Shown here piece by piece: positions 1 through 10,768 of a DNA stretch of 64,000 nt. How positions within the stretch are numbered: position 1 is the stretch's first letter; each line of letters opens with the position of its first letter. Position numbers and translations under genes: made by a program. This stretch comes from Rhizomys pruinosus (Eukaryota; Chordata; Mammalia; Rodentia; Spalacidae), in NCBI GenBank assembly GCA_009823505.1, contig VZQC01006595.1, positions 248,001 to 312,000 of the forward strand, written 5' to 3'. A model generated the notes under the pieces. The model had not been told where the DNA came from and did not search any database. It saw only the letters and a list, made by a program, of their open reading frames with translations.

Positions 1-65
1 CTCAAACCTAGGACTCTGGTTAACAGTCCAGTGACAAAATCAAGGGCTCAAGAGATGAAGCCCAG

Positions 66-182
66 GTGGGCTTGATGACATTTACCTGTAATCTTAGCAC
101 TTGAAAGGTGGTGAGAGGAAGATCAGGAGTTCAAGGTCATCCTTGGCTACATAGTAACTACACAGTGAGACTCTGTCTCAAA
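66..182 (+). repeat. B4/proto-B1-type SINE fragment
   Basis: The text reads like the right half of a B4-type SINE: GTAATCTTAGCACTTG, then AGGAGTTCAAGGTCATCC, GGCTACATAG and ACTCTGTCTCAAA. A TA/TG microsatellite follows at 183-220. Confidence 0.65.
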
Positions 183-220
183 TATATATATATGTGTGTG
201 TGTGTGTGTATGTGTATGTA
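183..220. repeat. (TA)n(TG)n microsatellite
   Basis: Alternating TATATA then TGTGTG dinucleotides follow the SINE tail. Confidence 0.85.
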
Positions 221-1849
221 TATTTCTCAAAAATATATTTATTTTTTAAAGAGCCCAGAATTCTCAGCTGGTTAGGAGACATGGGCATTCAGACAAATCC
301 ACTGCTATCTGAAACTAGGTCATAGGTGAGCCTGGTACCCAGACTCTGGCTAAGAACTCCTCTGTAGGGACAAGGGCAGGAATAAGGAGGCCAGGACACA
401 GAGATTAAGGCAATGCCTAGTTCTGTCACAAACACAGACGAAGGAGCCTGGGGCTCCTGGGATAGACAGCCATGTCTGTCAGGTAGTGTGTGCAGGGAAT
501 TCAAGAGGAGGAGGCAAAGATGGGGTCTCCCCCTCCCTGCTCCAGCCAGCACTGGAATCCCATACTCATTTACTAAGAATTTCAGGAAAAACTGGTTGGC
601 TCAGGTGGACTAGAGAGAGAGGTCAACTGAAGGTCAAAACCAGGGGGAGGGGGGAGGGGACACCAGAGAGGGTCTGTTTCAATCCCCAACCTGGGGTTCA
701 GATCTTTGTTGGTCTAGGGGAGCAGAAATGTATGCAATGTTGGAGGAATTCGATATCCTGGGGGTAGTACACATATTGGCCCTTCCCCAAGCTAGACAAG
801 GCTGGGCCCCTCCCAAAGGGTACTCTGTCACAGACCTGCGAGGCTGCCTTCCTCCGCAGAACTGAGGGGGATGGCAGGGAGGTGAGGCTGCTCCCCTCCT
901 AGGTGTCCCCTGGAAAGCACCAGGCTGTACAACTGGCCACCAATTGCACCGATCACCAAATCTAAACATAAATTGGATTCTCCTAGGCTTCCTGCACCCG
1001 AGAATACACTCGAGGCCCCTGCCCGTGTGGGATAAGGTAGAAGGTGGGCCTCAGACAACAAACACACCCAAAGTCCAAGGCTCTGGGGAGAGGGAGTGTA
1101 GACGCCACCCAGAGTCTGTCATCCACACTGGTCAGCCATGTCTGTGGAAGCCTCTCAGAGTCTTCCTGGAGGAAGGCAGCCTCCTCACAGGCCTCCTGCT
1201 TCCTGCTTCCAATCCACCCATCCCTGCCAATCACCTGATCATGCCTCCCTCTGGCTCCAAGCCCTGCTGGGACTTCCTAGTGCCCTTGGGGTTACAGCTG
1301 AATATTTTGGCTAGCATGCCAGCCTCAGAGGGGCTCGCTCATCACTGAGTCCTCCTCGCACCCTTGCCTGCCTCTCTCAGCCTCTCTGGGTCAGGCTACC
1401 TGTCAGCCTCCCCTCGGGGACCCTCACTTGGCTGCCTTGTGGCTGATGGAGCGTGCTTTGTGTACTTTCCCACTTGAAGGGCTCTGCTAGTCCAAGTGGC
1501 CACAGCATCCTTGTGGGAAAGTCAGAGAGGCCTCGACTGCTGTGGGTAGCTATGTGTCCACCTGCTTCATCTTCCGGCTCCAGACGTAGGGTCCGCTGAA
1601 CCAGTGGTACGTACCCCTGTCCAGTCCTGTGGACCTCTGGCTAGGGTAAAATGTGGGCTCAGGGAGGATGAGGGACTCAGAGGAAGAAGCAGGACTCTAC
1701 CTGGCTTGTCTATCCTGAGTCCTGCCTATGGCTCCTTACAACTTCTTTCAGACAGGTCCCGTCCCAGCCCTCTCATCTTGGGACTGAAGAGTAGCTACCA
1801 GCATCTTTTCTACATGAACCACAAGGGAAGTTAGCTGTGTGTGCAGATT

Positions 1850-1985
1850 ACAAGGCAGCCCCATTTCACAGGCTCAGAGAGGCCAAGTTCTTTTCTCAAG
1901 GTCTCACAGCTCCAGAGTCAAGCACTGGAATATGATTTCAGGTCTTTCTCAACCAGAGTCCATGTCTGGATAACATGATCTGTTA
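1850..1985 (-). repeat. MIR-like ancient SINE
   Basis: The order CCCATTTCACAGGCTCAGAG, then AAGGTCTCACAGCT and a degenerate 5' core matches a reversed MIR element. Diverged, recognised by eye only. Confidence 0.5.
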
Positions 1986-2074
1986 GTGGAATCTCCCTGA
2001 GACCAAAGTACAGTCACAGACAGTGTTCCTGAATGAGGAATATTCTGGGAGCTTCTGGCCACCTGAGAATACTC

Positions 2075-2108
2075 GAGGGGAGGGGAGGGGAGGGGAGGGG
2101 AGGGGAGG
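2075..2108. repeat. (AGGGG)n G-rich repeat
   Basis: Six perfect AGGGG units follow CTCG. Runs of four guanines with one-base A loops make this a candidate G-quadruplex on the plus (Ephb2 template) strand. Confidence 0.9.
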
Positions 2109-2284
2109 ATCTCCTCACTGAGCTATCTGCCTCAGGCTGGGAAGGAGCCAGGCTCTAGGTCACACACCAGCCCTGCCCACTCTGGGCTGCCTGGCAATGC
2201 CCTTGGGAAGCTGGCTGCGGCCAGCCACCCAGCCCTGGCCACGAGTGCCCTGGGATGGAATGCACACAGGGCTGCCATCCCAGG

Positions 2285-2470
2285 CTGAAGCTGAAAATTA
2301 AATTAAAACCACGACAGGGACAGTTAATTAAAGCAGATTAGCGCGAGACTAATTAGGGACACTGACACAGGAACCATCGCACTCCAAGATGTTAATTAGC
2401 TGTTCATTAATGTCAGCTCCCCGTTCAAAGGAGAAATATGCACGGCCTGCTCTGTAGCTCATTGGGAGCG
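2285..2470. promoter_or_regulatory. Candidate conserved enhancer, homeodomain-motif cluster
   Basis: This unique AT-rich block in otherwise GC-rich intron has TTAATTA at 2324-2330, TAATTA at 2350-2355, TTAATTAG at 2392-2399, ATTAAT at 2406-2411, and a TCF-like TTCAAAG at 2424-2430. Such homeodomain-core clustering is typical of intronic developmental enhancers. Function is inferred, and conservation was not tested. Confidence 0.35.
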
Positions 2471-2738
2471 GAGTGAGAGGGGAGGCTGCCCAGTGGCTGC
2501 CCGGCCCACTGGCCTCCCTCCTGCCCACTGGCCCTGTGACTGGCATTCCTTTGTCTCCCTCCTACACCAGTTCCCAGAACAGCAACCGCCAGGGAGACCC
2601 TGGGCTCGTGAAGGAGGAGCTGGGCAGGGACCCAACATTGGGAAGGTCTGAAGGAACCAGGCACATCTGCTCCATAAGATGCTTCTCACACACAGGGAGC
2701 CCATTGCCCTGCCTCCCGCCCACAACCAGGGTCTGTCT

Positions 2739-3482
2739 GTCCCCCCCCTCTCTCCCTCCCTCCCTCCCTCCTCTCCCTCCTCCCTTCCTTCTTTCCCTCC
2801 CTCCCCCCTCCCTCCCCCCCTCTCTCTCCCTCCCCCCTCTCTCCCTCCCTCCCTCCCTCTTCTCCCTCCCCCCCTCTCTCCCTCCTCCCTTCCTTCTTTC
2901 CCTCACTCCCCCCTCTGCTCCCCTCAGCCCCCCTCTCTCATTCTCCTCTCCCTCCCCCCCCTCTCTCCCTCCCATCCCGCCCTCTTCTCCTCCCACCTCT
3001 CCCTCCACCACTCCTCTCTCTCTCCCTCCACCCTCTCTCCCCCTCCTCCCTCCTTCTTTCCCTCCCCCCCCGCTCCTCTCCCTCCGCCCTTCCTTCTTTC
3101 CCCTCACCTCCCCCCCCCCCTCCTCGTCCCCCCCCCATCTCCCTCAGACTCCCCCCACCTTCTCTCCTTCCCTCTCTCCCTTCCTCCCGCCCTCTCTCTC
3201 CCTCCACCCCCTCCTCCCTCCCTCTTCTGCCTCGCCCTCCCCCCCTCTCTCCCTCCCCCCTCCTCTCTCTCCCTCCCGCCCCCGCCCTCTCCCTCCCTCC
3301 CTTCCTTCTTTCCATCCCGCTCCCCCCTCCTCTCCCGCTCCCTTCCTTCTTTCCCTCCCTCCCCCCCTCCTCTTCCTCCGACCCTCCTTCTTTCCCTCCC
3401 TCCCCCCTCTGCAGCTCCCTCCCCTCCCTCTCTCCCTCCCTCCCTCCCTCCTCCCCTCCCTCTTCCTTGCTTTCTTCTTTCC
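2739..3482. repeat. Long polypyrimidine tract (CCCT/CCCTCTC)n
   Basis: About 740 bp are almost entirely C and T on the plus strand, built of CCCT, CCTCTC and TTCTTTCCCTC units with very few purines. The minus strand, which is the Ephb2 RNA strand, is correspondingly GGGAGG-rich. Long open frames through it are composition artefacts. Confidence 0.95.
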
Positions 3483-3633
3483 ATCAATGAGTCGGTCATC
3501 CACCCATCACCCATCTTGTTCCCATTTGCATAGATACATTTTATATGTAGCTTTCACCATCTATCAGTTTATCCAATTTTAAGTATATCCATCTATTAGT
3601 TGATCTATCACCCATCCTTCCTTCTATCTCTCC

Positions 3634-3662
3634 AATCCATCCATCCATCCATCCATCCATCT
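3634..3662. repeat. (CCAT)n microsatellite
   Basis: Consecutive ATCC units within a wider ATCC/ATCT-rich stretch after the polypyrimidine tract. Confidence 0.8.
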
Positions 3663-3750
3663 GCTCATTCAAATACATTACATGGTCCCCATGGACACAG
3701 ACACACACATTTTGTGTATAGTCTCTATCTGCTTGTTAGTCCATCCACAT

Positions 3751-3878
3751 TTTTGTTTTCTTTTGAGACAGGTTCTCATTATGTTGCTGTGGTTGGCACA
3801 GGATTCAGGCTGGCCTTGAATTTACAGAGGTCCTCTTGTAAAGTGCTGAGATTAAAGGCATGTGCTACTATGCCTGCC
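3751..3878 (-). repeat. B1 SINE
   Basis: Reversed B1: TTTTGAGACAGGTTCTCA, then CAGGCTGGCCTTGAATTTAC, GTGCTGAGATTAAAGGCATG and ATGCCTGCC. Diverged from consensus in its 5' half. Confidence 0.8.
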
Positions 3879-3956
3879 CAGGTGGTTCATCTGGTCTTAA
3901 GTCTGCTGGTGGAGCTACCCTTCCTTCCCTCAGACTGCCTCTCCAATGACGCACCT

Positions 3957-4470
3957 TCCCAGCCCCTCACCAACTCACCTCTGGTCCACACCTTCCCAGC
4001 CCCTCACCAACCCACCTCTGGTCCACACCTTCCCAGCCCCTCACCAACCCACCTCTGGTCCACACCTTCCCAGCCCCTCACTAACCCACCTCTAGTCCAC
4101 ACCGTCCCAGCCCCTCACTAACCCACCTCTAGTCCACACCATCCCAGCCCCTCACTAACCCACCTCTGGTCCACACCGTCCCAGCCCCTCACTAACCCAC
4201 CTCTAGCCCACACCGTCCCAGCCCCTCACTAACCCACCTCTGGTCCACACCTTCCCAGCCCCTCACCAACCCACCTCTAGTCCACACCTTCCCAGCCCCT
4301 CACCAACCCACCTCTAGTCCACACCGTCCCAGCCCCTCACCAACCCACCTCTAGTCCACACCTTCCCAGCCCCTCACCAACCCACCTCTAGTCCACACCG
4401 TCCCAGCCCCTCACCAACCCACCTCTAGTCCACACCTTCCCAGCCCCTCACCAACCCACCTCTAGTCCAC
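3957..4470. repeat. 37-bp minisatellite, 14 copies
   Basis: The unit TCCCAGCCCCTCACCAACCC plus ACCTCTAGTCCACACC(T/G) starts at 3957, 3994, 4031, 4068 and so on to 4438, always exactly 37 bp apart. The last copy is partial. Variant positions (CACC/CACT, AGTCC/GGTCC, ACCT/ACCG) are shuffled between copies, with CACT copies contiguous in the middle. Confidence 0.97.
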
Positions 4471-4677
4471 CTGCTTATCCGTCCTTTATCAGAACTCACT
4501 TGCAGTCTCTCCCTCCCTATCTTTGCCTTGGCTGATCAGCCATCTAACACTGCTCATCCATCTACTCAGCCATCAACCAACCTTCCTGCGCACCTTATCC
4601 ATTACTGGTGAACCTATACATACACCTGCCAAGTCCTTTACTCTCAGGCAGCTAGTCCTTTTCCTGGTCACTGATAT

Positions 4678-4728
4678 CCTTTCATTCATTCACCTACTCA
4701 TTCATTCATTCATTCATTCATTCATTCA
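4678..4728. repeat. (ATTC)n microsatellite
   Basis: About eleven CATT units with one interruption (CACCTACT). Confidence 0.9.
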
Positions 4729-5982
4729 CCCAAACAGCGATTGTCCCAGCCTCTCCCAATGGAGGACCGGCAGTAAGAGGCATTGTGCTGCACAGGCCTG
4801 AGGAAATCTCTCAAATGAGAAAATTAAGGTACAATGGGGGCAAGTTCTGGGCTTAACATTGCCCACAAATGACTCACCCCGAATTCATTCCATTACTGCG
4901 TATGTCTAGGTATGTGGCTGAGGAGGTGGGAACAGCCCCTGAAGGAACCACACCCCAGCCTATGACAGTGAGGCTCAAGTTTTATGCAGGTTATGACCGC
5001 CCCCTCCCCAATGCCCACATGAACAGTTCCAGCAAGTTCCTGACCTCCTTAAAGGCCACCCACACATCTTCAGCATGAGACAGACAGAGCGAGGTGGGAG
5101 ACACCTGAGGAAGCAGAACACATGCCCAGCATCCTAGGAGAGAATGCAAAAGGGAGGCGGGGCCAGGAGAGCTTCCCAGGGGGAGGAGCCAGCCAGGCTG
5201 AACTGGGGAGGACAGACTAGGTCAGGGGAATGAGGGCAGCTGGGCTGTGTGCGTGCTCCGCTGTCTGCAGGAGGCTCAGGGGAGAGGGGCATCTGGGGTC
5301 TTTTCTGGTATGATGTAGTATCCGTGTGCATGGTGAGTGGAGCCTGCCATGTTTGGAAGACCTAGGACTTGGGTTTTCTTGATGATTTCTAATGCATAAG
5401 GACAACTCAGCGTTTCTTGGCTTGGTGCTGGGCCCCAAGGGCTGCCAGTCTCCTAGAGGCCCCCTCTGTGAGGCAGAGGGAACTGGTTCTAAGTATGAGC
5501 CTGAGTCACATGAACTGGCAAACAGGAGGGATGGAGGCCTCTATGCATGAAGCTGGATGGCAGGATGCATGGCGCGTGGCAGGCATTTAGAAGTCTGTCC
5601 AGGCTCTAGTCCCTGTGGCCAGAATAGCCTTGTGACAACTTTGGCCTGTGCAAACCTGCTCTGAGACAGTATTACCTGGCTTCAACTCAGTGTTCCATCA
5701 GGCTAAGGTCCTGATGTGGACATTCCCAGGGGCCATCATACTAGCGGGCAGAAAGATCTGGGCTCAGTCACACCTCCGCCACAGGAGAACTCTGATCTCA
5801 TCTGAATCACTTCAACCCACTTCTGGGTCTCCAGTGTGAAACAGGTAACAATGGCATGGCCACACCTTCCTTTGGGAAGCTGTCTGCTGAGGCTGTCCTT
5901 CAACTTCCAATCCTCCTGCCTCCAACTCAAGTGTTAGGACCATAAGTGTGAGCCATAGTAGTTAGTTTCCCATCTCTTTACC

Positions 5983-6450
5983 TTTTTTTTAAATTGTGTG
6001 TATGAGTACATGGCCTGCATGTATGTAAGTGTACCTGTGTCATGCATGTAAGTGCACCTGTGTCATGCAATCCCCACAGAGAGCAGAAGAGGGAGTCAGA
6101 TTCCCCTGGAACTGGAATTACAGACCATTTTTAGCCACAGTGTGTGTACTGGGAATTGATCCCAGGGCCTCTGCAAGAGCAGCCAGTGCTCTTAACTGAG
6201 ATAAACGAGAATCCAGAAACTGTCCTTTCAGATGCCATTTTATATATCCCAGGCCCAACTTCATCTTGTGATAAGTTTCATTTATTTAAGCTTTGTTCTC
6301 CCTGACACATATCAGGAAGAAGTTAAGGATCAGTTTCACTTTACTGGAAATCAAATGTTCTCCTGAAAGCCTGGCCATAACTGCTGACTCTTGCTTCAGT
6401 GGGTGATAAAAATGAAAGCCTCATTAACCACTGAGCCATCTCTCCAGCCC
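5983..6450 (-). repeat. B2 SINE split by an LTR insertion
   Basis: A reversed B2 runs from the T-rich tail through CCCCTGGAACTGGAATTACA and GCAAGAGCAGCCAGTGCTC. It resumes at 6429 with CACTGAGCCATCTCTCCAGC. The two parts total about 236 bp. A 13-bp target duplication with one mismatch (CCCATCTCTTTAC / CCCACCTCTTTAC) flanks the whole. This copy lacks the internal 17-bp duplication of other copies. Confidence 0.88.
6197..6423. mobile_element. Probable solo LTR inside the B2
   Basis: A 227-bp segment interrupts the B2 at TTAAC. It begins TGAG and ends CTCA, giving a TG...CA pair with a 4-bp inverted repeat, and is flanked by a perfect 5-bp duplication TTAAC (6192-6196 and 6424-6428). This is the signature of a retroviral-type integration reduced to one LTR. 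I do not recognise the LTR family. A TTAA-targeting DNA element is less likely because the duplication extends one base beyond TTAA. Confidence 0.6.
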
Positions 6451-6490
6451 CCCACCTCTTTACACCTTATCCTGCCTCATCCTGGTATAG

Positions 6491-6960
6491 ATGGTCTTGG
6501 TTGAGATGGCTCTGCCAGTAAAGAGCTTGCCATATGAGCATGAGGACCTAGTTCAGGTCCCCAGCACCCACATGCAAAGCGGGGTGTTATCTCAGCTCTG
6601 GGGGTTGGGGGAGAGCCAAGAGGATTCCTAGGGTCAGCCAATCTGGTGAAACTGGTAAGCTCCAAGTTCAATGAGAGATTTTGTGTTAAAACATAAGGTG
6701 GGCCAGGCATGGTGGTGCACGCCTTTAATCCCAGAACTCACAGAGGTATGCAGATCTCTGAGTTCAAGGCTAGCCTGGTCTACCTAGTGAGTTCCAGGAC
6801 ATCTGGGGCTACAGGGAGATCCCCTGTCTCAAAGAGATAAAAGAAAAGAAAAGAAGGTGGAGTTGGCAAAATACAATATGAACCCCTGATCTCCATTCCC
6901 GTGGATGCACAGATGCATCCAATCGGACACACAGAAGCATGTGCACACATATAAAACATA
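6491..6960 (+). repeat. B3-family SINE split by B1
   Basis: The B3-type text includes GAGATGGCTCTGCCAGTAAA, GTCCCCAGCACCCACATG and CCAATCTGGTGAAACTGGTA. It is interrupted by a B1 at 6702-6853 and resumes with GGTGGAGTTGGCAAAAT and a tail of CATGTGCACACAT. Confidence 0.75.
6702..6853 (+). repeat. B1 SINE nested in B3
   Basis: GCCAGGCATGGTGGTGCACG and CCTTTAATCCCAG, through CTACAGGGAGATCCCCTGTC, with a GAAAA-rich tail. Short AAGGTGG duplications lie at both junctions. Confidence 0.85.
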
Positions 6961-8392
6961 TAGCTGGTTTATTGCCATCCTGTAACTGGCCCACAGTGGG
7001 TGCCTAGCAACAGCCATTGTCTCCTCTCAGCACCATTCAAGGACTTTATCTAGTGTCCCTTTCACAAGTTCCACTTCTGGCACTCACATACTAAGGAATA
7101 TGCAACCCCGTTGGCACTAGGGCGACATCTGCCAAGCAAAAGCTACCCTTGCTCCAGAGTATGTCCTAAAGTGACTGTCACAGCGAGAAAGGGCTTTCAG
7201 AGGATCAGGGCAGAAAGCTAAGGGCCAAGGTCAGTGAGCTTTAATGTCAAGACAGGAAACAGAATCAGGGACTCTGCTCCTCGGTCCAGGGGCAAGCAGT
7301 CTCTACCCAGCACGGGAGGACGGAAACTGGCAAGGGGAGGGGACAGCCAAAGACTGGAAAAAGGGCTCCTGGTGCAGGAGGCAGGTTCTAGAGCAGCTCC
7401 TCTATGTGACCCTGTTTCCATTCACTGTTCCATTCCGAGCAAGTTTTATCTTCTCTGGGATGCCTGAGAGCTAGGTCTGCTGCCTCAGCAAACCACAGCG
7501 ACACAAGCGGCACATGAGGGCAGGCTGGAGAGAGGCTGACAGTGACTGCCGACCACCCCAGGAGCTGACTTCCGTTCTTCCTCAATCAAAGCCCTGGAGT
7601 TTTAGCTTGGTACATGATTTCCTGTCTTGTAGCTGGGTATGGTTATGGGATTAGGTTCTGGCCAATGAGATGTTAGCAGAAATGGTAGTGTGCAAATTCT
7701 GGGATGTGTCCTTAAAATTACCATACAGATCTTTTTCTCTTTTCCCTGTTGCTACCAGTGGGAATGTGACTGTGATGGCTGGAGCTCTAGCAGCTACTTT
7801 AGATCCCAGAATCAAAACAGAAGTCCGGGTCTTCTGTGACCATGGTGGCACCCTACCAGGACTGAACTCTTTGCCTGAGGGCTTTATTTACTTGGGAGGG
7901 GACTAAACGCCCATCAAGTCTCCTTGATTTTAATTTTCTATGGCCACCCAAACAGATACAAGAAGTGAACAATGCAAGCTGCAGCAAACACAACTAGTCT
8001 GAGCCTAGTCTTACTACCAACCATTTGAGTGACTGTACGTGACGTACGTTGAGTCACTTACCTCGCAGCCTCAGTTTGCCGACCTGTGAGGTGGACATAA
8101 CCATGTGGGCTTTCCATGTGTAATTCAAGGAGGGTATGCAATATGGCAAGTTAGTATTGTCTGTTCCTAGAGATGTTGACACAGAGCCTGTAAGGGTCTT
8201 CTGGAAGTTTCTATCAGTGCCAATTGGAGAAGGCCTGGGTAGGGGAGGGAGGGCTGCAGGGACTGCGTGAAAGGAGTGGCTAGCCCTGGTCTCACATCTT
8301 GGGAGAGTTATGTTCCCCTATCACTCATCTTTTGGCCTAACTGGCCCTGGGAGGGTGCTTATGGCCAAGGGAAACAAACGGAAGCCCCATTT

Positions 8393-8410
8393 AAAAAAAA
8401 AAAAAAAAAA
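8393..8410. repeat. Poly(A)18 tract
   Basis: Eighteen uninterrupted adenines directly precede a unique AT-motif-rich block. No SINE body precedes it. Confidence 0.9.
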
Positions 8411-8545
8411 CCAATCAATTTGCGGCAATCCAAATAAAAGCCATTAGCTGTAGCTTCCCCACTGGGGACTCCAGGGGCTTCTTCCTCACCAGGCCCCCAG
8501 GAAATTGATTGGCAATTAACTGACACTAATGGGGGCCAGGGAGGC
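8411..8545. promoter_or_regulatory. Candidate conserved regulatory block
   Basis: Unique sequence with CCAATCAATTTG, CCATTAGCTG, AAATTGATTGGCAATTAACT and ACACTAATGG, including inverted CCAATCAATT / AATTGATTGG arms about 80 bp apart. This is homeodomain and CCAAT-like motif content. Function is inferred only. Confidence 0.3.
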
Positions 8546-8945
8546 CTGGCCAGCTCCCTGGTGCTCTCTGGGGACTGTGATGACACATCAAGATCTGTCA
8601 GGCTGGGTCCATCCAGAGGACCCAGATCTGACCAAACACAGGGACGCCAGCTGGGGTAGACCCTCCAGAGACCCTCACCTCTTACTTATTTATGGCTCAG
8701 TTTGACTCATGGAGCTTAATGGTGCTACTGGGGCCGTGCAGATAGTGGTCCTGGTCCTTGACTGGAGGATGCTGGGGACCAGAGTGGCCTCCAGCCTTGC
8801 CCTTTAACCTAGATCCTGATTCACATAAAGAAGTCCTCAGTCCTCACAGGAAGTACAGGGGTGAGAGAGTCAGGAGGCTCTCATAGGCCAGAGATGACAA
8901 TGAAACAGAACATGGCTGGAGAAAAGGTAGCTAGTGAAGAGGGCC

Positions 8946-9066
8946 TGCCTTCCCTCCTTCTTTCCCTCCCTCCTTCCCTCCCTCCCCTCTTCCTTTCCTT
9001 TCCTTTCCTTTTTTTTTCTTCCCGTTCCCTTCCTTTCCCCTCTGTACTTCCCTCCCTCCCTTTTTT
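8946..9066. repeat. Polypyrimidine (TCCC/TTCC)n tract
   Basis: CCTTCTTTCCCTCC-type units lead directly into a reversed B1 and probably represent its expanded purine-rich tail read from the other strand. Confidence 0.85.
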
Positions 9067-9195
9067 TCATTTTTTAGATGGAATCTTACTCCAGCTCTAA
9101 CCAGCCTGGAATTCACTATAAAGACCAGACTGACTTCAAACTTCTGCCTCTGCCTCCAAATGGCTGGGATGACAGGTTATACCACCGTGGCCAGC
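9067..9195 (-). repeat. B1 SINE
   Basis: Reversed B1: CAGCCTGGAATTCACTATAA, CTTCTGCCTCTGCCTCCAAA, GGGATGACAGGTTATACC and CGTGGCCAGCTT. Confidence 0.75.
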
Positions 9196-10339
9196 TTAGA
9201 ACTGGGATTCTAAGTCAGAATGAACAGGCACAGAGACCAGCATAGAGAGGCAGGAGCGGGGGCTGCCACCCCATCTATGTCACTTGCCTTCTCAGACACA
9301 GAGAGGGGAAGGCACTGCGTAACGTCTCACAGCATGGCTCCAGGGAGCCAAACTTAGAGATGGACATAGCTACCAGCGGGGTTGGAAGTAAGGTTCCCCT
9401 GTGACCATGGCTCCAAACAGGAGGAGTCACCTTTTGAGTTTGGGATGGAAGTATGTCTGTAGTAGAGGAGACAAGTTAGGAGGCCATGACAGGCTGGGGA
9501 GCAGCCTGTGTGAAGGTGAGACTAAGAGAAGGCCAGAAGAGAACGCGTCCTTGAAGGTCCAGCTAGGTCCGAGCTCTGTCCCGAGTGCAGCCAGGTTGTG
9601 TTGGGCAGAAGCCATCATGGTGGAGCTCCCTCTTTAGAGCAATGGCTCTGGGCTGCCACGAGGAAGGTGCGATGGGCCCCTGGGCAGAGGAAGTCGGGGA
9701 AGCGAAGCCTGCATTCTGAAGATGACAAGGCTGGGCGCAGGGCGGAGTGGGCACCTGCTAGGACAGTGACTCAGAGTGAGTGTGGAGGGGATTGGGAGAC
9801 TGAGGCAGCGTGGAGCTGAGGGAAGAGTGTGGAGGTGGGGGTGGCCCAGACGCTCTGAGCTTCAGGAAGGGATGGGCACAATGAGCCTCAATGAAAATGA
9901 ACCCCAGGGTCTAGGGAAGGGCAGAAAGACTAGTTGTGGTAAGGGAGGTAGAGTTGTGGTAAGGCGGTCAGAGGTTAAGTGTCTCATTCGAGGCCCCATA
10001 GCCTAGGGCATCAAGCCCTAAGCTCACACACTGAATCCCTGGAATGGCCCTTTGGCAAGGAGCTGGAAAGACAGATGTGTTCTACTAAGCAGCTGTGTAT
10101 CTTGACCCCCGAGTGACTGTCCCACCTTCTATCTGAACCCCAGGACACAGGACACACAGCAAGGGGGTGTGGTCTCCCCTAGCTGTAGTGCTGCGGAGCC
10201 ACGCCCTAATTAGTTCCTGAACAACGCTGACCACCATACCCACTGGTCAGTGTCTTCCCCACCCATCAGGGAGCTCTTATCCAGGGCCAGCCAATCCCTG
10301 AAAATCGAAGGTAGTGCAATGGCCAAAGCCCCAATACTT

Positions 10340-10528
10340 AGCATATTTACCTACCAGTCAGCATGGGTTCTAAGCCTGGTGGGTATGAGTTCTAATGTTG
10401 ACTGGGATGCATACTTTCTAAGTGACCTTGGTTAAATCCCTTAACCTCTCTGAGCCACTCTTCAGCTACAAAATGAGGAAATACCAGAACCTGCTTCAGT
10501 GGGAGTTTATGGCAATTTAATGATTAAT
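10340..10528 (+). repeat. MIR element
   Basis: TGGGTTCTAAGCCTGGTGGG, AAGTGACCTTGGTTAAATCC, CTTAACCTCTCTGAGCC and ACAAAATGAGGAAATACC follow the order of MIR core and 3' end. A B2 is inserted at its end. Confidence 0.7.
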
Positions 10529-10539
10529 ACATGGTAAAA

Positions 10540-10768
10540 GTGGGCTGGAGAGATGGCCTAGCAGTTAAGAGCGCCGACTGTGCTCTTGCAGAGGACTGGG
10601 GTTCGATCCCCAGCACCCACATGGTGGCTGAGAACCGTCTTTAACTCCAGTTCCAGGGGAATCTGAGACCCTCTTCTGACCTCTGCAACGTTGCACAACA
10701 TGGGTGTACAAACCTACATGCAGACGGTACATTCATACACATAAAAAATAATAAAAATTTTTTAAAAG
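10540..10768 (+). repeat. B2 SINE with perfect target duplication
   Basis: GTGGGCTGGAGAGATGGCC, GGGGTTCGATCCCCAGCACC and CCAGTTCCAGGGGAATCTGA, then an A-rich tail. An 11-bp duplication ACATGGTAAAA lies at 10529-10539 and 10769-10779. This copy lacks the 17-bp internal duplication. Confidence 0.95.

Noticed and set aside
2473..3582. Long proline/serine-rich open frames (up to 369 codons) on both strands
   Set aside because: They span a polypyrimidine tract in which stop codons cannot easily occur. There is no splice or protein-family support, and all frames are open.
3600..4121. Open frame through the 37-bp minisatellite
   Set aside because: It is repeat translation joined to B1 text with no conserved protein signal.
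3957..4470. CRISPR-like regular spacing
   Set aside because: The units are contiguous tandem copies with no unique spacers, in mammalian DNA. It is a minisatellite.
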